A stretch of DNA of 64,000 nt from Syntrophobacter fumaroxidans MPOB (GCF_000014965.1 NC_008554.1:4080001-4144000), one strand, 5' to 3'; counted from the stretch's first letter, positions 45,319 through 54,615 are shown. Translations and numbers: made by a program. Notes: a model not told the origin generated them from the sequence alone.

Positions 45319-47436
45319 ATGGCAGAAAACGACCGCTCATTTTGTGGGAATCTGAGTCTTTCGGACGTTGGCAGCGAGGTCTGTCTCTCCGGTTGGGTCG
45401 ATGCCTTGAGGGATCATGGGGAGGTGCTCTTCATTCACTTGCGTGACCGTACGGGTTTCATACAGGCGGTGTTCAGCCCGGAGCACACCCCTCGCCGGGT
45501 TTACGAATTGGCGTCATCGCTGAGGAGCGAGTTTTGTGTTTCGCTGCAAGGCCGGGTTCAAAGGCGCACCGAGGAGACGGAGAACCCTCATATCGAGACC
45601 GGGAAAATAGAGGTGATGGTGCGGGAGCTCTCCATCCTTGCCGCTTCGGTCGTCCTGCCTTTTCCCATTTCCGAAAAGGCGATGACGGCCGGAGGCGGAT
45701 CGGGACGCGCCGATGCGGTTTCCGAGGATCTCAGGCTGCAATACCGCTATCTCGACTTGCGTCGTCCGAGCATGCAGGATCACCTCGCCAAACGTTATCG
45801 CATCATCAAACGCGCCCGTGATTTTCTGGACACGCGAGGCTTTTTGGAAATCGAGACGCCGATCCTCACCAAGAGCACTCCGGAAGGGGCTCGGGATTAC
45901 CTGGTGCCGAGCCGCGTGCATCCGAAGGAGTTCTACGCCCTTCCGCAATCGCCTCAGCTCTTCAAACAGCTGCTCATGATGGCGGGGTTCGAGCGCTACT
46001 TCCAGGTAGTCCGGTGCTTTCGCGACGAGGACCTGCGTCCGAACCGGCAGCCGGAATTCACTCAGCTGGATATGGAGGCGTCTTTCATCGACGAGGAATT
46101 CATCTTCGAGCTGACCGAGGAGCTCGTGGCACGGATGTTCGAGGTGGGGGGAATCGAGCTGCCGCGTCCTTTTCCCCGGATGCCTTACGGCGAAGCCATG
46201 GAAACATATGGTTCGGACCGGCCCGATACCCGTTTCGACCTGAAATTCATCGAGGCGACCGATATTTTCGAAAACACCCGTTACGGAATTTTCAAGCAGA
46301 TTCTCCAGCGTGGGGGGCGAATCAAGGGCATCAACGTCAGCGGGCAGTCGGAGAAGCTCAGCAAGAACGTGCTCCAGAACGAATACGCCAAGGAAATCGT
46401 GCCTTCGTTCGGGGCAAAGGGCATGACCTGGATGCGGGTGTCGGCAGGGGGGCTGGATTCGAACATCGTCCAGTTTTTCAGCGAGGAGGAAAAAGGCGCA
46501 GTGCTGAGGCGCTTCCATGCACGCGACGGCGACGTCATCCTGATGATTGCCGATGCCTCCCACGACCTGGTGTTGTCGGCTCTGGGGCAATTGCGTCTGC
46601 ACCTGGCGGACAGGCTGGGGTTGATCCCTCCCGGAGTCTTTCATCCCCTGTGGGTTACGGATTTTCCCCTTTTCGAAGCCACCGAGGACGGCGTCACTTC
46701 GAGCCACCACCCCTTTACGGCTCCGGATCGGGAGAGTTTTGATCCCCTCGATCTCCAGGGGCTCCTCGATCTTCGTTCCCGCGCTTACGACCTGGTGGTG
46801 AACGGAGAGGAGCTCGGGGGCGGCAGCATGCGCATCAATAAAAAGGATATTCAGCTTCGGATTTTCCGGGCACTCGGGCTTTCCGAACAGGAAATCGAAG
46901 ACAAGTTCGGCTTTTTCGTCCGCGCGCTGGACTATGGAGCGCCGCCCCACGGAGGGATTGCCCTGGGACTGGACAGGGTGGTCTCCATGATCCTGCGCAC
47001 GCCGTCCATTCGCGAGGTCACGGCATTCCCCAAGAACCGCAGCGCATACTGTCCCCTCACCCGAGCGCCTTCGCAGGTGGCGCAGGAACAGCTCAGGGAG
47101 CTTGGCCTGACGGACATGGGGGAAGCGAGGCAGGTTCGGCTCCTGCAGGAGCGCAAGGAACTTATCGATTCCCTGTCGTGGGTATCCCGGATCGGGTTCG
47201 ACGAGGCCGAACGTGCGGCCATCACCACCGCGCTTGCCGATGCCGTGCGCATGGTCGAAACCCTGGAGGGAATCGACTGCGATTTCGAGCCTCTCTTCTC
47301 GCCCGTCTCCGCAGTGTACCGCATGGGCGAAAAAATGGGGGCCCGGGAGTGCTCCCTGGCTGCAACCGGCGAGATTTTAAAGAACGCTCCGTCGGTGAAG
47401 GGGAATTACTACAAGGTGGCGAGCATCCTGGAATAG
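45319..47436 (+). CDS. aspS: Aspartyl-tRNA synthetase fused to GatC
   Basis: A 705-residue fusion. Residues 1 to about 600 form a full bacterial AspRS: OB-fold with SGWVDALRDHGEVLFIHLRD, motif 1 (FLEIETPILTKSTPEGARDY), ALPQSPQLFKQLLM, motif 2 (CFRDEDLRPNRQPEFTQLD) and motif 3 (GIALGLDRVVSMI). All catalytic elements are retained. From about residue 613 (KELIDSLSWVS) to the end is a GatC domain, recognisable by the amphipathic N-terminal helix and the terminal ILKNAPSVKGNYYKVASILE. The His in RDHG is seen in non-discriminating AspRS that also load tRNA(Asn). Thus the synthetase carries the linker subunit of the amidotransferase, building a transamidosome in one chain. GGAGG lies eleven bases before the ATG. 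The next genes are gatA-like and gatB. Confidence 0.9.
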   Translation: MAENDRSFCGNLSLSDVGSEVCLSGWVDALRDHGEVLFIHLRDRTGFIQAVFSPEHTPRRVYELASSLRSEFCVSLQGRVQRRTEETENPHIETGKIEVMVRELSILAASVVLPFPISEKAMTAGGGSGRADAVSEDLRLQYRYLDLRRPSMQDHLAKRYRIIKRARDFLDTRGFLEIETPILTKSTPEGARDYLVPSRVHPKEFYALPQSPQLFKQLLMMAGFERYFQVVRCFRDEDLRPNRQPEFTQLDMEASFIDEEFIFELTEELVARMFEVGGIELPRPFPRMPYGEAMETYGSDRPDTRFDLKFIEATDIFENTRYGIFKQILQRGGRIKGINVSGQSEKLSKNVLQNEYAKEIVPSFGAKGMTWMRVSAGGLDSNIVQFFSEEEKGAVLRRFHARDGDVILMIADASHDLVLSALGQLRLHLADRLGLIPPGVFHPLWVTDFPLFEATEDGVTSSHHPFTAPDRESFDPLDLQGLLDLRSRAYDLVVNGEELGGGSMRINKKDIQLRIFRALGLSEQEIEDKFGFFVRALDYGAPPHGGIALGLDRVVSMILRTPSIREVTAFPKNRSAYCPLTRAPSQVAQEQLRELGLTDMGEARQVRLLQERKELIDSLSWVSRIGFDEAERAAITTALADAVRMVETLEGIDCDFEPLFSPVSAVYRMGEKMGARECSLAATGEILKNAPSVKGNYYKVASILE

Positions 47437-47545
47437 GACTGTGATCGGGCCTGGCGTGGACCGGGACGGATCGCGTTCCCCTGACGCCGCTCAGGGAAGC
47501 GCAGGCATGAAGCAAAAGCGGCGGGGGACAATCGGAGAGAGTCCA

Positions 47546-48763
47546 ATGCATTCGGAAATCTTCTGTCATATCGATACACGGCCGGGTTCGAATATCGCGC
47601 GAGGAGCGCTCGTCGGGAAGCGGGCGGCGGTTCAGGCCTGCATATCGGTCCAGGGGTGGCCCACGGAAGCGGGCAGCGCGGCGCTGCGGGGATTTGTGGC
47701 GGTCGAGGACGCCACCGTGGTTGAACGCCTGAGGGACGCCGGTGCAAGCCTTGTCGGCAATACCCGTTCGTGCGAGCTGGGCTTCGGCCTTCTCGGGGAC
47801 GGAGCCGGGAAAGCCGTGGCCGGCGGACACGTCGACGTTGCCCTGATGACGGACACCATGGGTGAAGCACGGGCCGCGGCCGCTTCAGCCGGTGTCTTCG
47901 GTTTCAAACCGAGCTACGGGCAGGTGTCCCGTTTCGGCCTTGTGGGCCTGGTTCCCTCCATGGATTGCTGCAGTATCCTGGCGAAAAGGCTCGGGGACAT
48001 CGAGGATGTTTTCACCGCGATCCGGGGCGGTGACGACCGGGATCCGTCCTTGCCCGATCCCGCCCCGCCTTCATTGAGTCCGTCCGCGGGGCCCGGCCGT
48101 CGGCCGCTGAGCGCCGGCGTGGTTGCTCAATGCTTGCACGGCCTTTCTTCCATCGAACGCGCCGCCTTCGAGGCCGCACTCTCGAACCTCGAACGCGTGG
48201 GCATCGCCGTTCGGGAGATACCGTTCGATAAGTACGAGTTCTTCCCGGTCGTCCATAATGTGATCGGTTCGGTCGAAGCATCGTCGAGCTGCGGCAAATT
48301 CGACGGGGTGCGCTACGGGCACAGGGCCGCGGGTTCCAGGAACTGGAACGAGATGTATCTGCGGTCAAGGGCCGAATCCTTCGGCTTGCCTTTGAAGGCG
48401 TACCTGTTCCAGGGCGCCTGCTTCCAGTTCGAGCAATACGCCGTTTTCGAAAAGGCTTGCAGGATTCGCTCGGAGCTTGTCGGGCAGAGCCGCAGGCTGC
48501 ACGGGGAGGTGGACGTGGTTGTCTCTCCCGCCCGGCGGGCCGCGTCGGATTTTGGGAGGGCCAATACCGTCGGGCAACTCTATGAGGCATTCTCGCTCAC
48601 GCTTCCCGCGAATGTGACCGGCCAACCCGTGCTCACACTCCCGGGGCTTGTGACGTGTGAAGGCGGGGATCTCGGCCTTCAGCTCATGGGCGCGCCCTTT
48701 GGCGATGAGCTCCTTCTCGGGATTGCGGGCAGGATACTTCAAGAATTGGAAGGAACAGGATGA
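47546..48763 (+). CDS. GatA-like amidase homologue lacking the catalytic residues
   Basis: A GatA homologue of about 405 residues; functional GatA is about 485. Homology is clear from ATVVERLRDAGASLVGNT, GVFGFKPSYGQVSRFGLVGL and the C-terminal LPANVTGQPVLTLPGL. The amidase centre, however, is gone. The Lys of the IKDN motif corresponds to Gln30, a segment of about 24 residues holding the GGSSGGS signature and cis-Ser is deleted (GDGAGKA remains, 84-90), and the nucleophile Ser of TGGS is replaced by Glu107. So it should not release ammonia from glutamine or asparagine. The ATG at 47546 has GGAGAGAG upstream; a GTG at 47441 or ATG at 47507 would extend it. It overlaps gatB by ATGA. A structural role in the complex is inferred. 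Confidence 0.85.
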   Translation: MHSEIFCHIDTRPGSNIARGALVGKRAAVQACISVQGWPTEAGSAALRGFVAVEDATVVERLRDAGASLVGNTRSCELGFGLLGDGAGKAVAGGHVDVALMTDTMGEARAAAASAGVFGFKPSYGQVSRFGLVGLVPSMDCCSILAKRLGDIEDVFTAIRGGDDRDPSLPDPAPPSLSPSAGPGRRPLSAGVVAQCLHGLSSIERAAFEAALSNLERVGIAVREIPFDKYEFFPVVHNVIGSVEASSSCGKFDGVRYGHRAAGSRNWNEMYLRSRAESFGLPLKAYLFQGACFQFEQYAVFEKACRIRSELVGQSRRLHGEVDVVVSPARRAASDFGRANTVGQLYEAFSLTLPANVTGQPVLTLPGLVTCEGGDLGLQLMGAPFGDELLLGIAGRILQELEGTG

Positions 48764-50193
48764 GTATGGATCACGAGGCGGTAATAGGGCTCGAAATACA
48801 CGTCCAGCTGAATTGCGAAACGAAAATGTTCTGCCGGTGTCCGAGCAGGCCGGGGGATGAACCGAATCGAAACACCTGCCCGATATGTCTCTGGCTGCCG
48901 GGCAATCTCCCCAGGTTCAACCGGGAGGCACTCGAGCAGGCGATTCTCGCCTCCCTTGCGCTGGACTGTGAAATTCAAAAGGAAAGCGCATTCGATCAGA
49001 AAGTCTATTATTATCCGGACTTGCCCAAGGGTTACCAACTTTCCCAGTTCCACATGCCTCTGGCGATGAACGGTCATTTGAACGTCACCGATGCGAACGG
49101 AGCAAGGAAGACCATCCGGATTCGGAAAGTACACATGGAAGAGGACGTCGCACGGCTCGTCCATGAGAATGAAGGAAGGACGCCCGTGAGCCTGGTGGAC
49201 TTCAACCGCGCGGGGATGCCCCTGGTGGAGATCGTGACGGAGCCCGATCTGCGCAATTCCGGGGACGCGATGGAGTTTCTGCGCTGCCTCATCCGGCAGA
49301 TCCGGTACTCGGGCAGTTCGGAGTGCAGCATGGAACAGGGGACGATGCGCGTGGACGCCAATGTCTCCATCCGGCCCGCGGGCAGCGATCAATTCAACAC
49401 GAAGGTGGAAATCAAGAACATGAATTCCATCCGGAGCGTGGGGGATGCCATCGCGTATGAAATAGAGCGGCAGAAGGAATGTCTCGTGGACGGAGAGCCC
49501 ATCGTGCTTCACACCCGCCTCTGGGATCCGGAAAAACGCGTGACGTCTCCCATGCGGGGGAAATTTGAAGGCCCTTGCGTGCCGGATCCCTCGGTGCCGC
49601 GGATCGTGATCGAAAGTGAATACCTCGATGAGGTGCGCACACGCCTGCCGGAAATGCCCGAGCAGAAGGCGCAACGTTTTGTGAAGCACTATGGGCTTAC
49701 TTACGAGGATGCCGCGACCATGTGTTCCGAGCGGTCCGTGTCCGAATACTTCGAAGCGGTGGCGGACTGCGGCGTGTCGTCGCGGCTCGCGGCCCAGTGG
49801 ATTGCCGGCCAGGTGCTGCCCCTGCTCAAGGAGTGCGATGAAACGGTTTCCACGAGCCGCCTGACGCCGGATCGCCTCGCGGGTCTGCTCAAGATGCTGG
49901 AACGCGATGAAATCAACAGCAGCGCGGCGAAGGAGATTCTCGGAAAGCTCCGGGGAAGCGACGCTCCACTAAAGGTAATTGTTGAATCGGGGGGGTTCAG
50001 GCAGGTTTCGGAGGCCGACCAACTGGAAGCGGTCGTGGATCGGGTCCTGGAAGAAAACCCTTCCGCCGTGGAGAATTTCAGAAAAGGGGCATCGAAAGCC
50101 CTGGGATTCCTCATGGGCCAGGCGATGCAGGCAACCCGGGGCAAGGCGAACCCCCGCCTGTTGAAGGAAATCATGACGCGCAAGCTCGGCTGA
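48760..50193 (+). CDS. gatB: Asp/Glu-tRNA amidotransferase subunit B
   Basis: A 477-residue GatB, the subunit that activates aminoacyl-tRNA by phosphorylation and carries out amide transfer. AVIGLEIHVQL supplies Glu12 and His14, the zinc Cys pairs are FCRC (25/27) and CPIC (40/43), HMEED is at 125-129 and EIVTEPDL near 157. The C-terminal tail/YqeY domain is complete. One well-conserved block is altered: in ordinary GatB, [21 protein letters not shown] follows the WDP motif, whereas here residues 263-280 read SPMRGKFEGPCVPDPSVP, so the EAHDYRYF core is missing. The ATG at 48760 overlaps the gatA-like stop (ATGA), and AAGGAACAGG precedes it, so the subunits are coupled at translation. Confidence 0.93.
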   Translation: MSMDHEAVIGLEIHVQLNCETKMFCRCPSRPGDEPNRNTCPICLWLPGNLPRFNREALEQAILASLALDCEIQKESAFDQKVYYYPDLPKGYQLSQFHMPLAMNGHLNVTDANGARKTIRIRKVHMEEDVARLVHENEGRTPVSLVDFNRAGMPLVEIVTEPDLRNSGDAMEFLRCLIRQIRYSGSSECSMEQGTMRVDANVSIRPAGSDQFNTKVEIKNMNSIRSVGDAIAYEIERQKECLVDGEPIVLHTRLWDPEKRVTSPMRGKFEGPCVPDPSVPRIVIESEYLDEVRTRLPEMPEQKAQRFVKHYGLTYEDAATMCSERSVSEYFEAVADCGVSSRLAAQWIAGQVLPLLKECDETVSTSRLTPDRLAGLLKMLERDEINSSAAKEILGKLRGSDAPLKVIVESGGFRQVSEADQLEAVVDRVLEENPSAVENFRKGASKALGFLMGQAMQATRGKANPRLLKEIMTRKLG

Positions 50194-50333
50194 GCCGGCC
50201 CGATCGGCGTTCCCATCACGGTTTATCATTCACGCTGCGCGGTCGATGGCCGGGGGATTGCCCGTGTGACTCCCTGAAACACAAGCCCGAGGTCTTCCTC
50301 CCCTTCGGCAGCCCGTCGTATCGCCGTCGCGCG

Positions 50334-51548
50334 TCAAGGTTCCTGAAGTGGAACCGGTCGCCGGCCCGCCGTCCGGACAAGGCCGCCGAGGGCGAGGATG
50401 CAAAACACCGCGCCGGCATAGAAGGTGTATGCCGCGCCGAGACGATCCCAAAGCAGTCCGGCCAACACGCTTGCCAGCAGCATCGCCAGTCCGCTCACCA
50501 GGTTGAAAAAGCCGTAGGCTGTGCCGCGCAGGTCCGGCGGTGCCGTATGCGCGATCATGGTCGCGAGCAACCCCTGGGTCATGCCCATGTGCACACCCCA
50601 AAGGCCGATACCCGCAAGCATGACCTCCCAGTGATCGCTCATCGCCAATAACAGGTCGGCCCCGATCAAAACGAGCAATCCGAGTGCCAGCAGTTTTGTG
50701 TGGCTCACATGATCGGAAAGCTTGCCGAATGGGTACGCAGACAACGAGTAGATGACATTCATCACCACCATCGCAAGCGGCACGAAAGCAACCGGAATGC
50801 CGCCCTGTTGGGCTCGCAGGACGAGGAAAGCCTCGCTGAAACGTGCCAGGGTGAACACCGCGCCGACGCCGACCACCCACCAATAAGCGCCGCCAAGACG
50901 GCGCAGGTTCTCCCCGCGGATCGGATTGCCGCGCTTGTCGCCCGGATGACGTGCCGGCTCGTGAAGGCCGAGGAACAGGAGCGCGACCGCCATCAGACCC
51001 GGAATCGCCGCCACCCAGAACACGGCACGAAAATCGTTCGCCCATAGGAGCATCAATACGACCGCCAGCAACGGGCCGACAAACGCTCCCACGGTGTCCA
51101 ACGACTGGCGCAGGCCGAATGCCGCACCGCGCAAGTGGGGCGGTGCGATATCGGCAACCAGCGCATCGCGCGGCGCACCGCGCACCCCTTTGCCGATCCG
51201 ATCCAGCATGCGTGCGGTGAACACAAGGTCGATGCCGGATGCAATCGCAAACAGCGGCTTGGTCAACGCGCCAAGCCCATAGCCCAACAGGGCCAACCCT
51301 TTGCGCTTGCCGAGGTAATCGCTCAACGTCCCCGAGAATACCTTGACAATCAGCGCCGTGGACTCGGCGAGCCCCTCGATCACGCCGACGGCAAAGGCGC
51401 CGGCCCCCAGCGCCGTGACCATGAACAGGGGCAGCAGGCTGTGGATCATCTCCGACGAGATGTCCATCAGCATACTCACGAAACCAAGAACCCAAATCCC
51501 TGTGGGAATATGACTCGACGTGATCTTGACGCTGCTGGTGACTTGCAT
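50334..51548 (-). CDS. MFS transporter
   Basis: A 404-residue twelve-helix major facilitator. The loop between helices 2 and 3 reads GTLSDYLGKRKGLALLGYGL and helix 4-5 contains FTARMLDRIGKGVRGAPRD with a conserved basic cluster. A central cytoplasmic loop with HEPARHPGDKRGNPIRGEN separates the two six-helix halves. Neither drug-resistance nor sugar signatures are clear, so the substrate is unknown. The ATG at 51548 has GGAG nine bases upstream, and a sigma70-like promoter lies upstream of it. It converges with gatB. Confidence 0.85.
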   Translation of the reverse strand: MQVTSSVKITSSHIPTGIWVLGFVSMLMDISSEMIHSLLPLFMVTALGAGAFAVGVIEGLAESTALIVKVFSGTLSDYLGKRKGLALLGYGLGALTKPLFAIASGIDLVFTARMLDRIGKGVRGAPRDALVADIAPPHLRGAAFGLRQSLDTVGAFVGPLLAVVLMLLWANDFRAVFWVAAIPGLMAVALLFLGLHEPARHPGDKRGNPIRGENLRRLGGAYWWVVGVGAVFTLARFSEAFLVLRAQQGGIPVAFVPLAMVVMNVIYSLSAYPFGKLSDHVSHTKLLALGLLVLIGADLLLAMSDHWEVMLAGIGLWGVHMGMTQGLLATMIAHTAPPDLRGTAYGFFNLVSGLAMLLASVLAGLLWDRLGAAYTFYAGAVFCILALGGLVRTAGRRPVPLQEP

Positions 51549-51585
51549 GCCGGCAACTCCGTTAGCGATCGAGAACGAAGAATAA

Positions 51586-51616
51586 ATATTAGCTCATGAA
51601 AGGATTGGCGAGTCAA
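51586..51616 (-). promoter_or_regulatory. Sigma70-like promoter for the MFS gene
   Basis: On the minus strand TTGACT (51616-51611) and TAATAT (51591-51586) are separated by 19 bases, about 40 bases before the ATG at 51548. The spacing is slightly long, so confidence is limited. Confidence 0.4.
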
Positions 51617-51752
51617 GCCCCTTCGCCCTCAGCCGGAAATCATGGAGTCAACCGGGCGTGAGCCGGTGTGTGAGTCTCATTTGAAATACTGCAGCGCCGC
51701 GGCATCTCCCGGGGAGAGGGCATCATGCGGTCAATCGGACGGGGACGGCGGG

Positions 51753-54500
51753 CTATTCGACCAGCACGGGTTCCCGGAGAATCAGCTCGATGGCGCGACG
51801 GGCGGCGGCGGCCAGGGATGGGTGTGTCTCCGAGAGGGACTCGATCTGCCGGAGGTGATCGGCGGTCCGCAGGATGAGCATGGCAAGGTCCCCTTCATCC
51901 ATGCCCGAGATTTCCCTGACGGTCTGCCAGGACGATCCTCCGGCCCAGTGATAGACGGTTGCCGTAGCCCAGAAGGGCATGGGGGGAACGGAGAAGCCCT
52001 CGGCCTGGAGTCTTTCCCGCAGAGGCTGGAGACTGTGCAACATGCGGAAAAAAGGCTTGGCCAGACCCGGGAATTTCCAGACCAGCGAGGAGAGCTGGAT
52101 GTCCCCGTGCCTTTCCCGGTCCATGACGAAAGGCGCAATGAGGGCACCCAGCAGTTCGGGGTCTTCGGCGGGGAAAGCGTTGCGACGGATCCCTTCTGAG
52201 ATGAGCAGCGGCTGGTCCAGCCTGAGTTTCGATGCCCAGGTGCCGTCACGGGTGAGCCGCCCTGCGGCGTCCACGTATCCTTCATCCCCGAGGAGACGGA
52301 GGTGCTTGAGGAAGGATTGCCAGAGCTGATCCTGGATGGTCAGCACGCGTGCACGGTATTCGAAGTGGCGTTGCAGCGCAGCGGTGAAAGGGTGGGAAGT
52401 GCCTTTCAGACACGGGGCGAAGAGCGCGCACGTGCCGCAGGGCAGCGCCGCCAGTTGAACGGTCAGCTCGTTGATCTCGCGCACCGCGTCCGGGACGGGC
52501 ATTGTCGGCTCCCCCTCGGGCCGGCAGCGCATCGGGCGCGGCGGATGCTCGGTCGCTTCGAACATCAACGCCTCCCATTCCTGCCGGTTCTTGAGGGAAG
52601 GCAGGGGCGTGATGAGCTCGCCCAGGTCCATGATGCGATGGAAGACCACGTGATGGGTCCGTACGTGGTCCCTGCGAAAGCGCAGGGGCTCCGCCAGCCG
52701 TACCGCTTCGACGGACCTTCGGGAGATCTGGGGATGTGCGACCGCAATATAGGGGGTACCCCGCCTGCTGCGAAATACTCTGCCCGGAACCAGCAATGAT
52801 CCCATGGAACCGGACGTCGTTTGCCTCCTCAGGTTTTTCTTGGCTCTTCGCCGCATTTCCCTCAACGCGTCGTATCGAGGGCGAATCTCGGCGAGTTGTT
52901 CCACCGATCCGCACGCCGTTTCGGGAATATATTTATCGAGTTCGATGCGCGCCTCATCGAGTTCCCGCGAGATGTCTTTTTCGCGATGGAGGTTCTGAAA
53001 CGTGGCCAGGGACGCGCCGAACAGGGTGCGTATTTCCTCGGGAGCGTGGGAGAGAAGCAGGTTCAGGACCATCGAATGGTTCACCCGAATCTGACTGGTG
53101 ATCGGATTCGGGGGGCTTTTCAGCAGATCGTGGATCAGTTGGGGGTTCTGGAAGGGTCCGGGAACGACGAGCGCAAAACCGATTTCATCCATTCCGCGCC
53201 GTCCGGCTCGGCCGGTCATCTGCAACAGGTCCGTGGCGGTGAGCTCGAGGAATTCCCTGCCGTTGAACCGGTCGCTTTGCAGGACGACAACCGTGCGCGC
53301 GGGGAAGTTCACTCCGGCAGCCACCGTGGATGTCGAGAAGATGGCCCGCAGGTGTCCCTGCTGCATGAGTCTTTCAAGAAGGAGCTTCCAGTGCGGCAGT
53401 TGGCCGCCGTGGTGCGCCCCGACCGCGGTTTCCCGGAGGATGGACAGGTGTTGGTGGTTTCTGAGAAACGGGAACGAGTCGAGGAGCCCGCTCAGCCTCC
53501 TGTGAAATTGTTTCACCTCTTCCGATTTGCGGCGCGGCGCCCCGCACAGGGAGATTGCCCGGTCACAATCGGCCCTCGACTTCAGAAAGAAGATCGCGGG
53601 GAGGAGATTGGCGCGGTCCAGCACCTCCATAAGCCCGGGGATATTGGGGAATTCGTTCCGTGAAAACGACCCGGGTTCCACGCCGCGAATCTTTGCGAAC
53701 AACCCGCGCCGTGTCCCCAGGGGAGTCAGCTCGCCCGACGGAAAGACAAAGAGGGGGAAAAGCGGGACGGGTCTCTCCTCGGTGTTGACCCAGGAGCAGG
53801 GGGAGCGGCGCAGCCACTCGAGCCATGCACAGATATCCCCCGCATTTTCGACGGTGGCCGAAAGCAGGAGCAGCTTCACGCGCGGAGGCAGGTAGATCAG
53901 GACCTCTTCCCAGACCACTCCGCGGTCCTCGTCGCCGAGATAGTGGGCTTCGTCGAGCACCACCAGGTCGACCTCGAGATCTTCTCCCCGGTGCATGGTG
54001 TCGTAGAGTTGATTTCGCAGGATCTCGGTCGTTCCCACGATTATCGGGGCCTGCGCATTTTCCTTGCGGTCCCCGGTGAGTATTCCCACGTTCGATGCGC
54101 CGAAATCGGCTATAAACTCTTCGTATTTCGAGTTCGAAAGCGCTTTCAGGGGGGATGCGTACCAGCTCTTGCCGCCTCGACCGAACACTTTCCGGATCGC
54201 CTCGACGGCGATATAGGTCTTTCCGGCCCCGGTGGGCGCGGTAACCAATACATCGGAAGCGTCGAGCTTCTCCAGCGCCTGCAACTGAAACGGATCGGGA
54301 ACGAACGGTTTGGGCTCGGGAACCCCTATCTTCTCCAATATACGTTGGAGGCTGCGGTGAATGTTGAAGGAAAACGGCCGCTGACGCTCTTTCGCAACGA
54401 ATTTGCGGGGGGATCCCCTTCTCGTTCTCCTGCGGTCAAATGAACCGTGCGCGTCGATTCCCAAGGTTCCCCCGACATGGATGCATGATTGGATGCTCAA
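51753..54500 (-). CDS. Ski2-like (DOB1/HelY-type) DEAD/DEAH-box helicase
   Basis: A 915-residue superfamily 2 helicase. Motif I APTGAGKT is at 88-95, motif II is LVVLDEAHYLGD (DEAH), SATVE is motif III and QMTGRAGRRGMDE is motif VI. After the two RecA-like domains come winged-helix and helical parts, as in Ski2/Mtr4 and actinobacterial HelY, plus a C-terminal domain rich in aromatic residues that could include an arch or ratchet. Such enzymes unwind structured RNA, perhaps with an exonuclease. The start is uncertain: no ATG lies upstream of the fold; TTG codons at 54500 or 54464 are the candidates. It is divergent from ugd. A bacterial role in RNA surveillance is inferred. Confidence 0.87.
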   Translation of the reverse strand: MSIQSCIHVGGTLGIDAHGSFDRRRTRRGSPRKFVAKERQRPFSFNIHRSLQRILEKIGVPEPKPFVPDPFQLQALEKLDASDVLVTAPTGAGKTYIAVEAIRKVFGRGGKSWYASPLKALSNSKYEEFIADFGASNVGILTGDRKENAQAPIIVGTTEILRNQLYDTMHRGEDLEVDLVVLDEAHYLGDEDRGVVWEEVLIYLPPRVKLLLLSATVENAGDICAWLEWLRRSPCSWVNTEERPVPLFPLFVFPSGELTPLGTRRGLFAKIRGVEPGSFSRNEFPNIPGLMEVLDRANLLPAIFFLKSRADCDRAISLCGAPRRKSEEVKQFHRRLSGLLDSFPFLRNHQHLSILRETAVGAHHGGQLPHWKLLLERLMQQGHLRAIFSTSTVAAGVNFPARTVVVLQSDRFNGREFLELTATDLLQMTGRAGRRGMDEIGFALVVPGPFQNPQLIHDLLKSPPNPITSQIRVNHSMVLNLLLSHAPEEIRTLFGASLATFQNLHREKDISRELDEARIELDKYIPETACGSVEQLAEIRPRYDALREMRRRAKKNLRRQTTSGSMGSLLVPGRVFRSRRGTPYIAVAHPQISRRSVEAVRLAEPLRFRRDHVRTHHVVFHRIMDLGELITPLPSLKNRQEWEALMFEATEHPPRPMRCRPEGEPTMPVPDAVREINELTVQLAALPCGTCALFAPCLKGTSHPFTAALQRHFEYRARVLTIQDQLWQSFLKHLRLLGDEGYVDAAGRLTRDGTWASKLRLDQPLLISEGIRRNAFPAEDPELLGALIAPFVMDRERHGDIQLSSLVWKFPGLAKPFFRMLHSLQPLRERLQAEGFSVPPMPFWATATVYHWAGGSSWQTVREISGMDEGDLAMLILRTADHLRQIESLSETHPSLAAAARRAIELILREPVLVE

Positions 54501-54586
54501 TTATGGTATTATCGTCCAGAAAGGCGCTGAAGCCAAGAGATATGATCCGAAAGGACGTGCGTCGCTGCGAGCGGCCATGTCGGCTC

Positions 54587-54615
54587 TTGTAAGGCGCTTC
54601 GGAACTTGTTAAATA
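54587..54615 (+). promoter_or_regulatory. Sigma70-like promoter for ugd
   Basis: TTGTAA (54587-54592) and TAAATA (54610-54615) are spaced by 17 bases, about 75 bases before the ugd ATG. Each hexamer matches the consensus at four positions. Confidence 0.45.

Noticed and set aside
45514-46950. Long minus-strand frame of 478 codons opposite the AspRS gene
   Set aside because: It is antisense to a gene with complete AspRS motifs, and its product is His/Arg/Leu-rich with no family resemblance. High GC makes such shadows common here.
50230-51495. A 421-codon minus-strand frame overlapping the MFS gene
   Set aside because: It reads the MFS gene in another frame and gives Gly/Arg-rich sequence, while the other frame shows twelve clear helices.
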